DNA of 64,000 nucleotides from Thermoanaerobacterales bacterium 50_218 (GCA_001508855.1 LGFL01000004.1:1-64000); one strand, 5' to 3'. Counted from the first letter of the stretch, positions 32,541 through 41,621 are shown. Notes: a model not told the origin generated them from the sequence alone. Translations and numbers: made by a program.

Positions 32541-33677
32541 GTGAAAGAGGAGCATGTCCAGGAAAAAGTGCAGGAGAGAGTGAAAGAAGAAAAACAACAG
32601 AAAGGAAAGAGTGTTAAGGAGGCGCACTCTTTTCTCGATGTTCTTAAACTCGTTGCTCCGGGAACACCGCTGAGGGAAGGGCTGGAAAGCATTCTCCGCG
32701 CCAGGATGGGTGCCCTTATTGTTGTAGGAGACAGCCAGGAGATCCTCAATCTCGTAGAAGGCGGGTTCCGCATCGATACTGATTTCACCCCGGCGAATCT
32801 TTACGAATTGGCGAAGATGGATGGGGCAATAATTTTGAGCAGTGATGCCAAGAGGATCCTTTATGCTAATACTCAGTTGGTTCCTGACCCTGCCATTCCT
32901 TCTTCAGAAACCGGAATCAGGCACCGCACTGCAGAGCGGGTAGCCCGCCAGACAGGGACACTGGTGATCGCCATTTCCCAGCGGCGGAGCGTGATCACCC
33001 TCTACAAGGGGGCGATTCGCTACATCCTTCAGGATATCGCTGTGATTCTTTCGAAGGCCAACCAGGCAATCCAAACCCTGGAAAAATACAAAGGAGTCTT
33101 CGACAAGGCCCTTCTCAACCTGACAGCCCTCGAGTTCGAGGACCTGGTGACTGTCTACGATGTGTGTCGGGTTGTTCAGAGAGGGGAGATGGTTATGCGG
33201 ATCGTCCGCGAGCTTCAGAACTATATTGGCGAACTGGGAACCGAGGGGCGTTTGGTGAAGATGCAGGTTGAGGAACTGGTTTCCAATGTTGAAGAAGAGC
33301 TTCTCCATGTGATTCAGGATTATTGCATTGGGGGAGATAAAGAAGCAGCAGAGATTAAACAGACTTTTGCCACCTGGACATCTGAAGAACTGCTCGACCT
33401 TACGAATATTAGCAGGGTATTGGGGTATGGTGCTGCCGCCAGTTCCCTTGATCTCAATGTTTATCCCCGCGGTTACCGTTTGCTGCAGAAGCTTCCACGC
33501 CTTCCCTTTCCTGTGATCGAGAACCTCATTCGCACGTTTGGTAACCTCCAGAACATTGTCAAGGCTTCGATCGAAGAACTTGACGATGTAGAAGGGATCG
33601 GTGAGGTCAGGGCACGTTCGATTAAGAATGGGCTGCGCCGCCTCCAGGAGCAGGTGATGCTCGACCGCTATCTGTAA
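32541..33677 (+). CDS. disA: DNA integrity scanning diadenylate cyclase DisA
   Basis: A 378-residue DisA that makes cyclic di-AMP and scans DNA for damage. The DAC domain has ALIVVGD, KMDGAIILSSDAKRI (DGA motif) and SSETGIRHRTAERVA (RHR motif). A linker and a C-terminal helix-hairpin-helix with LDDVEGIGEVRARSIKNGL follow. An N-terminal charged extension of about 25 residues rich in Glu, Lys and Gln is unusual. GTG at 32541 follows GGGAGGA by 6 bases; an ATG at 32490 within radA would lengthen the protein. RadA regulates DisA in Bacillus, which fits the pairing. Confidence 0.95.
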   Translation: MKEEHVQEKVQERVKEEKQQKGKSVKEAHSFLDVLKLVAPGTPLREGLESILRARMGALIVVGDSQEILNLVEGGFRIDTDFTPANLYELAKMDGAIILSSDAKRILYANTQLVPDPAIPSSETGIRHRTAERVARQTGTLVIAISQRRSVITLYKGAIRYILQDIAVILSKANQAIQTLEKYKGVFDKALLNLTALEFEDLVTVYDVCRVVQRGEMVMRIVRELQNYIGELGTEGRLVKMQVEELVSNVEEELLHVIQDYCIGGDKEAAEIKQTFATWTSEELLDLTNISRVLGYGAAASSLDLNVYPRGYRLLQKLPRLPFPVIENLIRTFGNLQNIVKASIEELDDVEGIGEVRARSIKNGLRRLQEQVMLDRYL

Positions 33678-33699
33678 CCTTGTTTGCTTGAAAAATTTG

Positions 33700-33722
33700 A
33701 AAGGACCCAGATGGGCCCTTTT
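33700..33722 (+). terminator. Terminator after disA
   Basis: A stem of AAAGG and CCC pairing with GGG and CCTTT around an AGAT loop, with one A-C mismatch, ends in TTTTC. It lies 23 bases after the disA stop. Confidence 0.65.
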
Positions 33723-33772
33723 CTCGTTTGCTGATTCCTGGTGTGGTGATTATGTCATTCCTCCCGGACCTC

Positions 33773-34168
33773 TTAGGTAAGGTTGAAAACGCGCAGGGTT
33801 GAGAGCTTCTTGTGTTCTTTGAGGAAAATGTCGTAGAGATTGAGGTCAAGCAGATTGCAGAGGGCTGTGAGATAGAAGAGGGTCTTTCCGATCTCTGTTT
33901 CGATGATTTCTCTGCAGTTGGGGCAGAGCTGTCCTTTGAGGTGGCTTTCGAAGTAGTTCTTGAGGTCAAGGAGGGAGGCATCGGGAGGGATTTGCTTTTT
34001 CTTGGCTTCAATGCTGATGCATCCGCACCCGGTAACAGATTTTGCTGTTGCTCTGTGGACCCGGGCGCATGCTTCTTGAAGCTTGGAGAGAACATCGAGG
34101 ATGCTGTGGTGGCGGATGAGAAGTTCGGCTACTGTGTTCTGAAACTCGTCACAAATCAGGTCCTTCAT
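33773..34168 (-). CDS. Conserved clostridial protein with Cys pairs and a MazG-like C-terminus
   Basis: A 131-residue protein. The N-terminal half has LLIRHHSILDVLSKLQE and TGCGCISI; the middle has CPNC; the C-terminal helices ETEIGKTLFYLTALCNLLDLNLYDIF look like the MazG-type nucleotide-pyrophosphohydrolase helix pair. I recall such proteins beside disA in related Firmicutes (often labelled DUF1573), but no function. The Cys residues CGC and CPNC may bind a metal. It is transcribed from an excellent promoter against disA. Confidence 0.78.
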   Translation of the reverse strand: MKDLICDEFQNTVAELLIRHHSILDVLSKLQEACARVHRATAKSVTGCGCISIEAKKKQIPPDASLLDLKNYFESHLKGQLCPNCREIIETEIGKTLFYLTALCNLLDLNLYDIFLKEHKKLSTLRVFNLT

Positions 34169-34210
34169 TAAGCAGACCTCCTCGCACTTGTTGTGTGCCG
34201 GCTTGCCTTA

Positions 34211-34240
34211 ATTATAACTGCAGCTTTCGAGCTTTGTCAA
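34211..34240 (-). promoter_or_regulatory. Strong sigma-A promoter for the 33773-34168 gene
   Basis: On the minus strand TTGACA (34235-34240) and TATAAT (34211-34216), both perfect, are separated by 18 bases. Confidence 0.8.
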
Positions 34241-34308
34241 TTTGGGGTTTTTCAACTGTGTCTGGGGATTAGCGGTGTCCTTCACGAAAAGTTGGCCATC
34301 TCCTGATT

Positions 34309-34387
34309 TTGACAGTGAGAAAGCGCCTCTGATATAATTTTCACAAATACATTTTTACTTGAACCTGGCTGGAAATAAACGTATAAT
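34309..34387 (+). promoter_or_regulatory. Two tandem sigma-A promoters before the PIN/TRAM gene
   Basis: P1 is TTGACA (34309-34314), 18 bases, TATAAT (34333-34338). P2 is TTGAAC (34359-34364), 17 bases, TATAAT (34382-34387). Both point to the gene starting at 34442. Confidence 0.8.
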
Positions 34388-34441
34388 GAGGTCAACAGTT
34401 AACCAGAATAAGGATGAATTCGGGAAAAGGGGGTGAATTAG

Positions 34442-35572
34442 GTGGTCGAACGCATCGTGAGGATCATCCTCTCAATTGCTGGTGCTGGGCTGGGTTATTC
34501 GTTAGGATTTTTTTTAATGCGTTTGGATTTTATCAGACAAGTGATCCCCCAAAAAGAGCTTTTTTTGTATTCCCTGGTTGGTTTGATTGCTCTTGTTTTT
34601 GGGATCCTCACCTTTTTGTTGGCGCCCTGGTTGATCAGGGTCACCTTGCAGATGGTGCGCTTCTTTGAAGGTGTGCTCCAGCGTACCCCAGTTCAGGATT
34701 TGATCGGTGGCGCACTGGGCTTGATCATCGGTTTGGTTATTGCCAATTTGCTTGGTGCTCCTCTGGCGCGGATTCCCTGGTTAGGGCCTTATATTCCGAT
34801 TATTGCCAGCCTTCTTTTAGGCTACCTGGGGTTGAGTGTAGGTATCAAGAAAAAAGAGGAATTTCTCGGGTTCTTTTCTTTATTGCGGATAGGGGGGAAG
34901 CAAGCAATCCGTCCCGAAGGTGGTAATTACAAAATTCTTGATACCAATGTGATCATTGATGGACGGATTGCTGATATCTATAGAAGCGGTTTTCTTGAAG
35001 GCACTCTGGTGGTTCCCCGTTTTGTTCTTGAGGAACTGCAGCATATTGCTGATTCTGCTGATCTGCTGCGTCGCAACAAGGGCCGCAGAGGCCTGGATAT
35101 CCTCAATAAGATGCGCAAAGAGCAGGGGATCAAGATCGAAGTGCGCGATTTTGAGGAAATCGAGGGCGGGGAAGTGGACAGCAAGCTGGTGAAGGCTGCC
35201 AAGCTCCTGGGAGCCCCAATTGTCACCAATGATTTCAACCTTAACAAGGTTGCTGAATTGGAAGGTGTCAAGGTCTTGAACATAAACGAACTGGCCAATG
35301 CTGTGAAGCCTCTCTACCTCCCGGGAGAGGAAATCAGTTCCGTTGATGTGATCCGTGATGGTAAAGAACCCGGTCAGGGGATTGCCTACCTGGATGACGG
35401 CACAATGATCGTCATCGAGGGAGGGAAGAAGTTCATCGGGCAGAGCATCTCTGTGGTGGTTACCAGTGTCCTCCAGACATCCGCGGGAAGGATGATCTTT
35501 GCCAAGCCAAAGGGCTCGAAAAAGGACACCCCTTCTTCTCGTCACTATCGCGAGGTGAATTTTATTGGCTAG
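34442..35572 (+). CDS. PIN/TRAM domain membrane protein (YacL family)
   Basis: A 376-residue YacL-type protein. Four membrane spans fill the first 150 residues. A PIN nuclease-like domain follows with acidic residues in LDTNVIIDGRI, VLEEL and VTNDFNL. A C-terminal TRAM domain with GQGIAYLDDGTMIVIEGG ends the protein and should bind RNA. The gene commonly precedes ispD in Firmicutes, as here. GTG start behind GGGGGTG. The cellular role is unknown, but a membrane-tethered RNase or RNA-binding role is implied by the domains. Confidence 0.9.
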   Translation: MVERIVRIILSIAGAGLGYSLGFFLMRLDFIRQVIPQKELFLYSLVGLIALVFGILTFLLAPWLIRVTLQMVRFFEGVLQRTPVQDLIGGALGLIIGLVIANLLGAPLARIPWLGPYIPIIASLLLGYLGLSVGIKKKEEFLGFFSLLRIGGKQAIRPEGGNYKILDTNVIIDGRIADIYRSGFLEGTLVVPRFVLEELQHIADSADLLRRNKGRRGLDILNKMRKEQGIKIEVRDFEEIEGGEVDSKLVKAAKLLGAPIVTNDFNLNKVAELEGVKVLNINELANAVKPLYLPGEEISSVDVIRDGKEPGQGIAYLDDGTMIVIEGGKKFIGQSISVVVTSVLQTSAGRMIFAKPKGSKKDTPSSRHYREVNFIG

Positions 35573-36767
35573 GACCGGAGGAATCATCGTTGCTGCGGGG
35601 CGCGGCAAGCGGATGGGTTATCCAGTGAACAAGGTCTATCTGCCACTGGGAGGCCGCCCCCTGATTCTCTACAGCTTGGATGTTTTCGAGAGATCTCCTC
35701 TTGATTGCTACATTGTTGTTGCTCACCCAGAAGAGGTTCGCTTCTGCGAGGCTCTTTTTGCTTTTTACAATTATCAAAAACTGCTTGCTGTTGTGCCTGG
35801 AGGGGAAACCCGCCAGGACTCTGTAGCTGCCGGGCTGAAGGCCCTCCCTGATGATTGTGAACTTGTGGCTGTGCATGATGGGGCAAGGCCCTTGCTTTCT
35901 CTTCAGGTCTTCGAAGGAGCGCTGAAACGGGCTCACAGTTGCTGGGCCGTGGTAGTTGCCGTTCAGGTGAAGGATACAGTGAAGGTGGTTGGGGAAACAG
36001 GAGAAGTATCCTCTACACCTGACAGGAGCAGGCTCTGGCTCGCCCAGACGCCACAGATTTTCAGGCTGGACATCCTGAAAAAGGCTTATGCCGAGGCCGA
36101 AAAGGAGGGTTTTGTGGGAACTGATGATGCCAGTTTGGTGGAGCGCCTTGGTATTGCCGTGGAGGTTTATCCTGGCGAAGAAGAGAACATCAAGGTGACC
36201 ACTCCTGCAGACATGGAGTTGGCAGAGCTTCTTCTAAAAAAGCGTCAGAGAAGTGTGCAAAAAAAAGCTGGGGCTCCTTCTTTCCCCAGGGTAGGACTCG
36301 GTTATGATGTCCACCCTTTTACTGATAAGAGGCCACTCATTCTCGGAGGGGTGAAAATCCCCGAGGGCCCTGGGCTTGCCGGACATTCCGATGCTGATGT
36401 GGTCGCCCATGCCCTCATCGATGCTTGCCTGGGGGCTGCCGGTCTTTCTGATATTGGCCACCATTTTCCTGCTGGCGATCCCTGCTGGAAGGATGCCCCG
36501 AGCTTAGCCCTTCTTTGCTGTGTCAACGCCATCCTCGCAGATGCCGGTTACCGTGTCTCCCAGGTTGATGTGGTGATTGCTGCAGAAACACCGCGACTAG
36601 CTCCTTACCTTCCGGAGATGCGAAGAAGGCTTGCCGCGGTGCTGGGTATTGCCGAAACTGATGTGAGTGTCAAAGCAACGACAACAGAAGGACTTGGCTT
36701 TACTGGCCGCAGGGAGGGAATTGCCGCCTGGGCTGTGGCCACATTAGTTCCCATCTCCATCTTGTAA
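35565..36767 (+). CDS. ispDF: Fused IspD-IspF (MEP pathway)
   Basis: A 400-residue bifunctional protein of the non-mevalonate isoprenoid pathway. IspD (about 1-225): GGIIVAAGRGKRMG for CTP binding, VHDGARPL and TPQIFR. IspF (about 242-400): GLGYDVHPF, GHSDADVVAHALIDA with the metal ligands, LSDIGHHFP, and TTTEGLGFTGR. In most Firmicutes the two are separate adjacent genes, so the fusion is a moderate peculiarity. TTG start overlaps the PIN/TRAM gene by 8 bases. The 3' end overlaps the convergent pspAA gene by 24 bases. Confidence 0.95.
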   Translation: MARTGGIIVAAGRGKRMGYPVNKVYLPLGGRPLILYSLDVFERSPLDCYIVVAHPEEVRFCEALFAFYNYQKLLAVVPGGETRQDSVAAGLKALPDDCELVAVHDGARPLLSLQVFEGALKRAHSCWAVVVAVQVKDTVKVVGETGEVSSTPDRSRLWLAQTPQIFRLDILKKAYAEAEKEGFVGTDDASLVERLGIAVEVYPGEEENIKVTTPADMELAELLLKKRQRSVQKKAGAPSFPRVGLGYDVHPFTDKRPLILGGVKIPEGPGLAGHSDADVVAHALIDACLGAAGLSDIGHHFPAGDPCWKDAPSLALLCCVNAILADAGYRVSQVDVVIAAETPRLAPYLPEMRRRLAAVLGIAETDVSVKATTTEGLGFTGRREGIAAWAVATLVPISIL

Positions 36768-37040
36768 GAGGTGGCGGGGATATGAAGCGAAAAGCTCTTT
36801 TGCTTCCTCCAGGCTGGTGTCTGGGGCAGGGATGATCAGGTCAGATTCCACAAGTTCAGTATCAGGGACCTTTATTCCTTTGTTTTTGACGAGTTCAACT
36901 ACCTCTTTGAGACGGGTGGTGAACTCTTTTTCATTACCTGCACTTACGGCATCGAGAAGGAAGTCATCAAGTCTGTCGAGTTCAGTGAGAGCCTCTCCTT
37001 CGAGACGGTACTGCCCCTCGGTGAGGATTCTAATGATCAC
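36744..37040 (-). CDS. pspAA: PspA-associated protein PspAA
   Basis: A 98-residue protein that starts MIIRILTEGQYRL, then LTELDRLDDFLLDAV and a VESDLIIPAPDTSLEEAKEL end, the pattern of the PspAA domain found next to PspA in Gram-positive bacteria and archaea. It overlaps pspA by 4 bases (ATGA). Function unknown but tied to PspA membrane-stress complexes. Its last 24 bases overlap ispDF tail to tail. Confidence 0.85.
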   Translation of the reverse strand: MIIRILTEGQYRLEGEALTELDRLDDFLLDAVSAGNEKEFTTRLKEVVELVKNKGIKVPDTELVESDLIIPAPDTSLEEAKELFASYPRHLLQDGDGN

Positions 37041-37738
37041 TTTTCTTTCACCTCGCTTTTGAGACGAGCAAGCTCGTCTTCTACTCGGTCTTCTGCTTCC
37101 AGTTTCTTTAGTTCTGCTTCTATTCTGTCCTTTTCTCCTAGCCTTTCCTCAAGAACTCCGGTGGCGATCAGTTCATCAATAGCTGCTGCTCTTGCCTGCA
37201 TTTTTTCTGTTTTTTGTTCAGCCCTCTCGATGGTCAGGTTAACGTCTGCCAACTCTTCGGACAGTCCGGTCACCGCTTCTCCGATTTTCACCTGGGCTTC
37301 TGCGGCCGAGTAGCGGGCTTTGATCAATTCTTTCTGGGTTTTAAAAGCCTCCACTTTTGCCCGTAGCCGCTCTTCGACCTGATGCAATTTTTCTTGTTCC
37401 CGTTGGAGGCCTTCCACCTGCTGCTCCAACTCCCTGATTTGCTGCTCTATTTGCACTTTCCTTTCGATGGCGAGCCTGGCAAGGTCCTCCCGTCCCTTTT
37501 TCAGAGCTTCTCTTGCCTGATTCTCGAGCTTGGAGAGGCTGTCCCGCAGGCGAACCACCTGGAGTTCCAACCGCTTTTTGGAGGCAACGACATTGGTGAT
37601 GTTGCGCCTCACATTCTGGAGCAGTTCCAACTGTTTTTCGTAGGAGTAGTCGAGTGTTTCGTAAGGATTTTCCATTTGATCGAGGAACTTGTTGATTTTT
37701 GCTTTGAACACGGTCGAGATGCGCGCCAATAATCCCAT
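37037..37738 (-). CDS. pspA: PspA/IM30 family membrane-stress protein
   Basis: A 233-residue PspA/VIPP1 family protein, nearly all helix and coiled coil. The short amphipathic N-terminus MGLLARISTVFKAKINKFLDQME is followed by PYETLDYSYEKQLELLQ, both family hallmarks, and long Glu/Gln/Lys-rich heptads. These proteins oligomerise on the cytoplasmic membrane face and protect it under stress. Encoded between pspAB and pspAA on the minus strand. Confidence 0.93.
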   Translation of the reverse strand: MGLLARISTVFKAKINKFLDQMENPYETLDYSYEKQLELLQNVRRNITNVVASKKRLELQVVRLRDSLSKLENQAREALKKGREDLARLAIERKVQIEQQIRELEQQVEGLQREQEKLHQVEERLRAKVEAFKTQKELIKARYSAAEAQVKIGEAVTGLSEELADVNLTIERAEQKTEKMQARAAAIDELIATGVLEERLGEKDRIEAELKKLEAEDRVEDELARLKSEVKEK

Positions 37739-37781
37739 TTTTTCTCCCCTTTCATCGTTTTTGAGAAGTCCTGCTACAAGC

Positions 37782-38363
37782 TCAAAGCGGGCACCCCCAG
37801 ATAGGATACCAGTAGCTCAAGTTTTTCTCCCAGGGCAGCTCTTTTTCCATCAAGGCGCAGATCTTCATTTCCTCGGAGGTATCCCGGTCCTGTCTTCCCC
37901 TCACAGGGAGGAAGGGGTAAAACTTCCCCCTTTTATAGTTGTAGATCAGGTAAAGGATTCGGTCATCAGCTTGTTCTTCCTGCTTGAAAGAAAATACTGC
38001 CGCTAATAGTTGGCTGCCGTAGCCTTCTTCGGTCAGCTTTTCACCTGCGAGGTGGATCAGGGTAACCAGGTCCTCCCAGTCGGGGTCTTCGAAGAGGAGC
38101 CACTTGTAGTTGAATTCGTCCGTTTTGATCATTACCTTGCTTTCCGTTTCCCTGGCAGCTAAATTGAGGAGTTCTTCAAGCTCTTTTTCGGTCATCCTGA
38201 AGTCTCCGGTGGAGGGTGGTTTCAGGCAGAGACCTGCTTTTCCTGTGGGAATCCAGCCCAACTCGGTTTCCATCGTGATCATTGCTGTTGTCAAGGCGAA
38301 CAGAGGGTCTGTCTGCGCCCGGGGTTGTCTTGTCCACCCGAAAAGAGCATCGAAGATTCCCAC
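37782..38363 (-). CDS. pspAB: PspA-associated protein PspAB
   Basis: A 193-residue protein opening with MGIFDALFGW and containing DPLFALTTAMITMETELGWIPTGKAGLCLKP, which I recognise as the PspAB family, regularly coded beside htpX and pspA. GTG start right after the htpX stop, with GGAG overlapping the htpX end, so translation is coupled. No enzymatic motif is visible. Role presumed in the membrane-stress complex. Confidence 0.82.
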   Translation of the reverse strand: MGIFDALFGWTRQPRAQTDPLFALTTAMITMETELGWIPTGKAGLCLKPPSTGDFRMTEKELEELLNLAARETESKVMIKTDEFNYKWLLFEDPDWEDLVTLIHLAGEKLTEEGYGSQLLAAVFSFKQEEQADDRILYLIYNYKRGKFYPFLPVRGRQDRDTSEEMKICALMEKELPWEKNLSYWYPIWGCPL

Positions 38364-38364
38364 T

Positions 38365-39252
38365 TTAACTCCTCATCTGCCTTTCCAGTTCTCTGAGGTA
38401 GGCGAGGCGCCTCTCCAGGGAAGGGTGGGTGGAGAACAGTTCGGCGATGGCATCCCCGCTCAAGGCTGGGATGATGAAAAAGGCATTAAGGGTCTCTGCC
38501 TGGCGCAGGTCCTGGGTAGGGATCCTCTGAATGGCAGTGCTGATCTTGATAAGGGCACTGCTCAAGAGAGATGGTGCTCCTGTGAGGATCGCTGCTCCCC
38601 GGTCGGCTGCGAATTCCCGGTACCTGGAAAGTGCTCGGATCAGGAAGAAACTGATGATCCAAACGAGTAGTGAGACCAGGTAAACGAGGAAAGCACCTCC
38701 ACGCTCTTCGCGGTCGTGGTCTCCATAACCAAAGCCCCAGAAGTAGAAGTGCTGAACAATGAAGGAAGCAACTGTAGCAAAGAAACTGGCAATCGTCATC
38801 ACGGCTACATCGCGGTGCTTGATGTGGCTGATTTCGTGGGCGAGAACAGCTTCGATCTCTGGTGTCTCCAGCCGATGCAGAAGACCGGTTGTCACAGCTA
38901 CAACTGCATGGGATGGGCTGCGGCCGGTGGCAAAAGCATTAGGGATCATTGTGGGCACGATGGCAACCCGGGGTTTAGGAATCCCTGCCATTGCCGCAAG
39001 GCGTTCAACAATTGAGTGGAGTTCTGGCGCCTCTTCTCTGCTCACTTCTTTGGCCCCGGTTGACATTAGAACAAGGCGGTCAGAGAGGTAGTACTGGGCG
39101 AGGAGCATGATTCCCACGACCAGGACGAGCCCGGAGAAACTCATTCCCGCCTTCCAGAGGACAACTCCGAAGAAAAGGTAGAGTGCTGCCAAGAGGAACA
39201 TTGTCAGAAACATTCTTGCCGTTAATCCATAGTCAACGGGAAAACGCTTCAT
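38365..39252 (-). CDS. htpX: Membrane zinc metalloprotease HtpX
   Basis: A 295-residue M48 peptidase. Two N-terminal spans precede the domain. The zinc motif VLAHEISHIKHRD (HExxH) lies near residue 140, with two further spans after it. The third ligand is in the YREFAADRGAA segment (about 225). It degrades damaged membrane proteins in heat and envelope stress. ATG with GGGGGAG 7 bases upstream. It heads the htpX-pspAB-pspA-pspAA run under a clear promoter. Confidence 0.94.
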   Translation of the reverse strand: MKRFPVDYGLTARMFLTMFLLAALYLFFGVVLWKAGMSFSGLVLVVGIMLLAQYYLSDRLVLMSTGAKEVSREEAPELHSIVERLAAMAGIPKPRVAIVPTMIPNAFATGRSPSHAVVAVTTGLLHRLETPEIEAVLAHEISHIKHRDVAVMTIASFFATVASFIVQHFYFWGFGYGDHDREERGGAFLVYLVSLLVWIISFFLIRALSRYREFAADRGAAILTGAPSLLSSALIKISTAIQRIPTQDLRQAETLNAFFIIPALSGDAIAELFSTHPSLERRLAYLRELERQMRS

Positions 39253-39362
39253 GAACTACTCCCCCTCGTAGTCTTAGACTGTTCTGGGATTCTTTACTGC
39301 TTGAGGACTTGCTTACCTCTGGTGGGTGTAATAAGCTGTATTTGCCTTCTATTTTTAGGATT

Positions 39363-39392
39363 ATTTTAAGCGCGTTTTCCTGTTTTCGTCAA
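39363..39392 (-). promoter_or_regulatory. Promoter of the htpX-psp operon
   Basis: On the minus strand TTGACG (39387-39392) and TAAAAT (39363-39368), spacer 18. The leader to htpX is about 105 bases. Confidence 0.65.
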
Positions 39393-39499
39393 TCCATTAA
39401 TTTCGTTGGGGTTTTCTTGGCAGGGGGGTGGCTGCTGATTTTGGGCATACTAAAAGCAGTGAAGAAGCCAGGCTGGACGTGCACAACAGACTGCTCTAT

Positions 39500-39515
39500 T
39501 GTTCGATGTCGAACA
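39500..39515. promoter_or_regulatory. Inverted repeat, possible operator
   Basis: TGTTCGA and TCGAACA are perfect 7-base arms around a TG centre. It lies 50 bases after the end of the activator gene and about 110 bases upstream of the htpX -35, so it could serve as an operator or a short 3' hairpin. No T run follows on the minus strand. Confidence 0.35.
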
Positions 39516-39564
39516 CGTTTTGGGGTAAAGACACAACATTGAGAAAAATGTGTCACTTTCACAT

Positions 39565-41337
39565 CTACCTTGATGATGTATTTAATCCAAGTTTTTTGAT
39601 CTTTCGGTAAAGAGTTGCTCTGCTGATTCCTAGGACTTGCGCTATTTTATTTTTCCCCTCTACAGAAGTTCCATATTTCTCGAGGAGTTCGAGGATGGTT
39701 TCACGTTCTACTTGCAATTTCTTTGACTTTAAGTCAACTTCTTTTTCGCTCAACTTTGCGTGATATTTTTGGATTCGCTGTGGAAGGTTGTTGATTGATA
39801 TCCACTCATCATTGGTAAAACAAACTGCGTATTCTACGGTGTTCTCCAGTTCACGGACATTTCCTGGCCAGGGGTAGTTGATGAGGAGATTAATGGCATC
39901 TGACGTAAATCCTTTGACCTTTTTTTTCATCATCTTGACGTATTTGTTAAGTAAGTATTCGAGCAGAACAGGAATGTCTTCCTTTCTTTCCCGGAGTGCC
40001 GGAATACTAATGGGAATAGTACTTAGTCGATAGTAGAGGTCAGCCCGAAATTCTCCGCTTTCCACCATCTTAAAAAGGTTGCGATTAGTTGCAGCAATAA
40101 TTCGCGCATTTATTGGTCTGGGCTTGGTTCCACCTACCCTTTCGACGACCCGATCTTCCAGGACCCTTAAGAGCTTTGCCTGCAAATGAAGAGGGAACTC
40201 ACCAATTTCATCTAAAAATAGAGTGCCTCCATCGGCTAGTTCAAATTTACCAGGTTTACCTCCTGCTCGCGCCCCTGTAAAGGCCCCTGGCTCATATCCA
40301 AATAATTCGCTTTCTAATAGCGATTCGGGAATAGCACTGCAATTAATGGGTACAAAAGGACCCTCTCGAAAGGGGCTTTCGTTGTGGATCGCTCTAGCAA
40401 AGAGCTCCTTGCCAGTTCCGCTTTCTCCTTCGATCAGGATTGTGAAAAACCCTTGGGCAGCCTGTCGCGCTTTTTCTTTTGCTTCCATCATTACCTTACT
40501 TGTGCCTATGATATCATCGAATGTATACATAATGTAATTATTGGCTGTAAGTTTATAGGCTTGTTTGTGGGCTACTTTATAATCCTGGAAAGTTTGCACT
40601 GCTCCAATAATTTTGCCTCTTGATATGATGGGGTATATGGAGCAAAGCAAGGAAATTTTTTTGTTGTCTACAAACACTTGAACTATTTGCGGGCCTTTGC
40701 TGTTTCCCCCTGTAATGTCGAATTCTGGGAAAAAGTTGGTAATAGGCTGACCGATTACCTCACTGGGGATTACACCCAACATTCTGGCTCCTTTTTTGTT
40801 GATACAAGTAATTCTACAGTTTTCGTCAACGGCAATAATTCCCTCGTGAAGCGCGTTGACAATAACTTCAAGCTGTTTCTTGGTGCACAGGAGTGTCTTC
40901 AGTGTTTTGTGCTCAGCTACCTTACTGGACAATAGGCTGGCCATATGTACAAGGAATTCCATGTACTTTTCGGTGTTTTCCAGCAGGGTTCTTTGCTGGT
41001 GGGTGTCAAAACCCATGAGGTTAATGATCCCAATACATTTATCCTCGTAATTGATGGGACAGAAGATGCCTACTTTGCAGTAGCAGTTGTTTTTCAACTC
41101 GCAGACCTGGCAGATAGTGTGTGAACCAGGGTTGGTCAGGACGAAATGTTGCCGGGTTTTGATGACATGTTCGTTGACATAACCCCATTGTTGTTTCCGA
41201 CCCAGGCTTAAGACAGAGGGTGTGCCGCCTATCCTGTTATGCTCGGTGTCAATAATCTCGACTTCTACTTTGAGCACTGCAGCAATTGCTTCAGCTACTT
41301 GTTGTACCGTTTCTTTAATCTCCATCAAGTATGACAA
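39565..41337 (-). CDS. Sigma-54-dependent activator with cysteine-rich sensor and PAS domains
   Basis: A 590-residue enhancer-binding protein. Residues 1-145 form a sensor with a cluster of five Cys (76, 79, 85, 87, 93; C-x2-C-x5-C-x-C-x5-C) followed by a GAF-like strand. A PAS domain (about 160-270) is next. The AAA+ domain (about 285-520) has GESGTGKE and GAFTGA, the loop that contacts sigma-54. A Fis-type helix-turn-helix ([20 protein letters not shown]) closes it. TTG start behind GGGAGGG. It is transcribed away from an mttB-type gene that has a -24/-12 promoter, so that is its likely target. The Cys cluster could bind iron-sulphur, a metal or a corrinoid. Confidence 0.92.
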   Translation of the reverse strand: MSYLMEIKETVQQVAEAIAAVLKVEVEIIDTEHNRIGGTPSVLSLGRKQQWGYVNEHVIKTRQHFVLTNPGSHTICQVCELKNNCYCKVGIFCPINYEDKCIGIINLMGFDTHQQRTLLENTEKYMEFLVHMASLLSSKVAEHKTLKTLLCTKKQLEVIVNALHEGIIAVDENCRITCINKKGARMLGVIPSEVIGQPITNFFPEFDITGGNSKGPQIVQVFVDNKKISLLCSIYPIISRGKIIGAVQTFQDYKVAHKQAYKLTANNYIMYTFDDIIGTSKVMMEAKEKARQAAQGFFTILIEGESGTGKELFARAIHNESPFREGPFVPINCSAIPESLLESELFGYEPGAFTGARAGGKPGKFELADGGTLFLDEIGEFPLHLQAKLLRVLEDRVVERVGGTKPRPINARIIAATNRNLFKMVESGEFRADLYYRLSTIPISIPALRERKEDIPVLLEYLLNKYVKMMKKKVKGFTSDAINLLINYPWPGNVRELENTVEYAVCFTNDEWISINNLPQRIQKYHAKLSEKEVDLKSKKLQVERETILELLEKYGTSVEGKNKIAQVLGISRATLYRKIKKLGLNTSSR

Positions 41338-41427
41338 AGAAAATCCCTCCCTTTCCCCTCTGAATTAATCTCTCGTAGCTTGTCCTTTCTCAATAAATAT
41401 AACACATTTCATAATACAAGTCATTGT

Positions 41428-41559
41428 TGAGATATTTAACTTTGAGATTTATCATTAATGAGACATTTTTAGCAGTAATGAGATCAGTGAAACTGCACTT
41501 GCAGAAACGCGAATTGTTATTGAGATATCGAACTTCGGCATTTCGCATTACTGAGACAT
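41428..41559. repeat. Phased TGAGAYAT repeats, probable upstream activator sites
   Basis: Exact copies of TGAGA(T/C)AT start at 41428, 41459, 41521 and 41552. The distances are 31, 62 and 31 bases, that is multiples of about three helical turns, so they face the same side of the DNA. Three are preceded by ATT two bases upstream. Imperfect copies occur at 41443 and 41479. The array lies between the activator gene and the sigma-54 promoter and ends 62 bases before the -24 element. Confidence 0.75.
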
Positions 41560-41621
41560 ATTAGCAATAGCGTGAAGAAACCCAATGTCGGCACAAGATA
41601 GTTATTCATTAAATTAATAAA

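Larger units (their letters stand above)
39253..39564. other. Gap between htpX and the sigma-54 activator gene
   Basis: No gene is supported in these 312 bases. It contains the htpX promoter near 39363-39392 and an inverted repeat TGTTCGA-TG-TCGAACA at 39500-39515. The rest is featureless. Confidence 0.6.
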
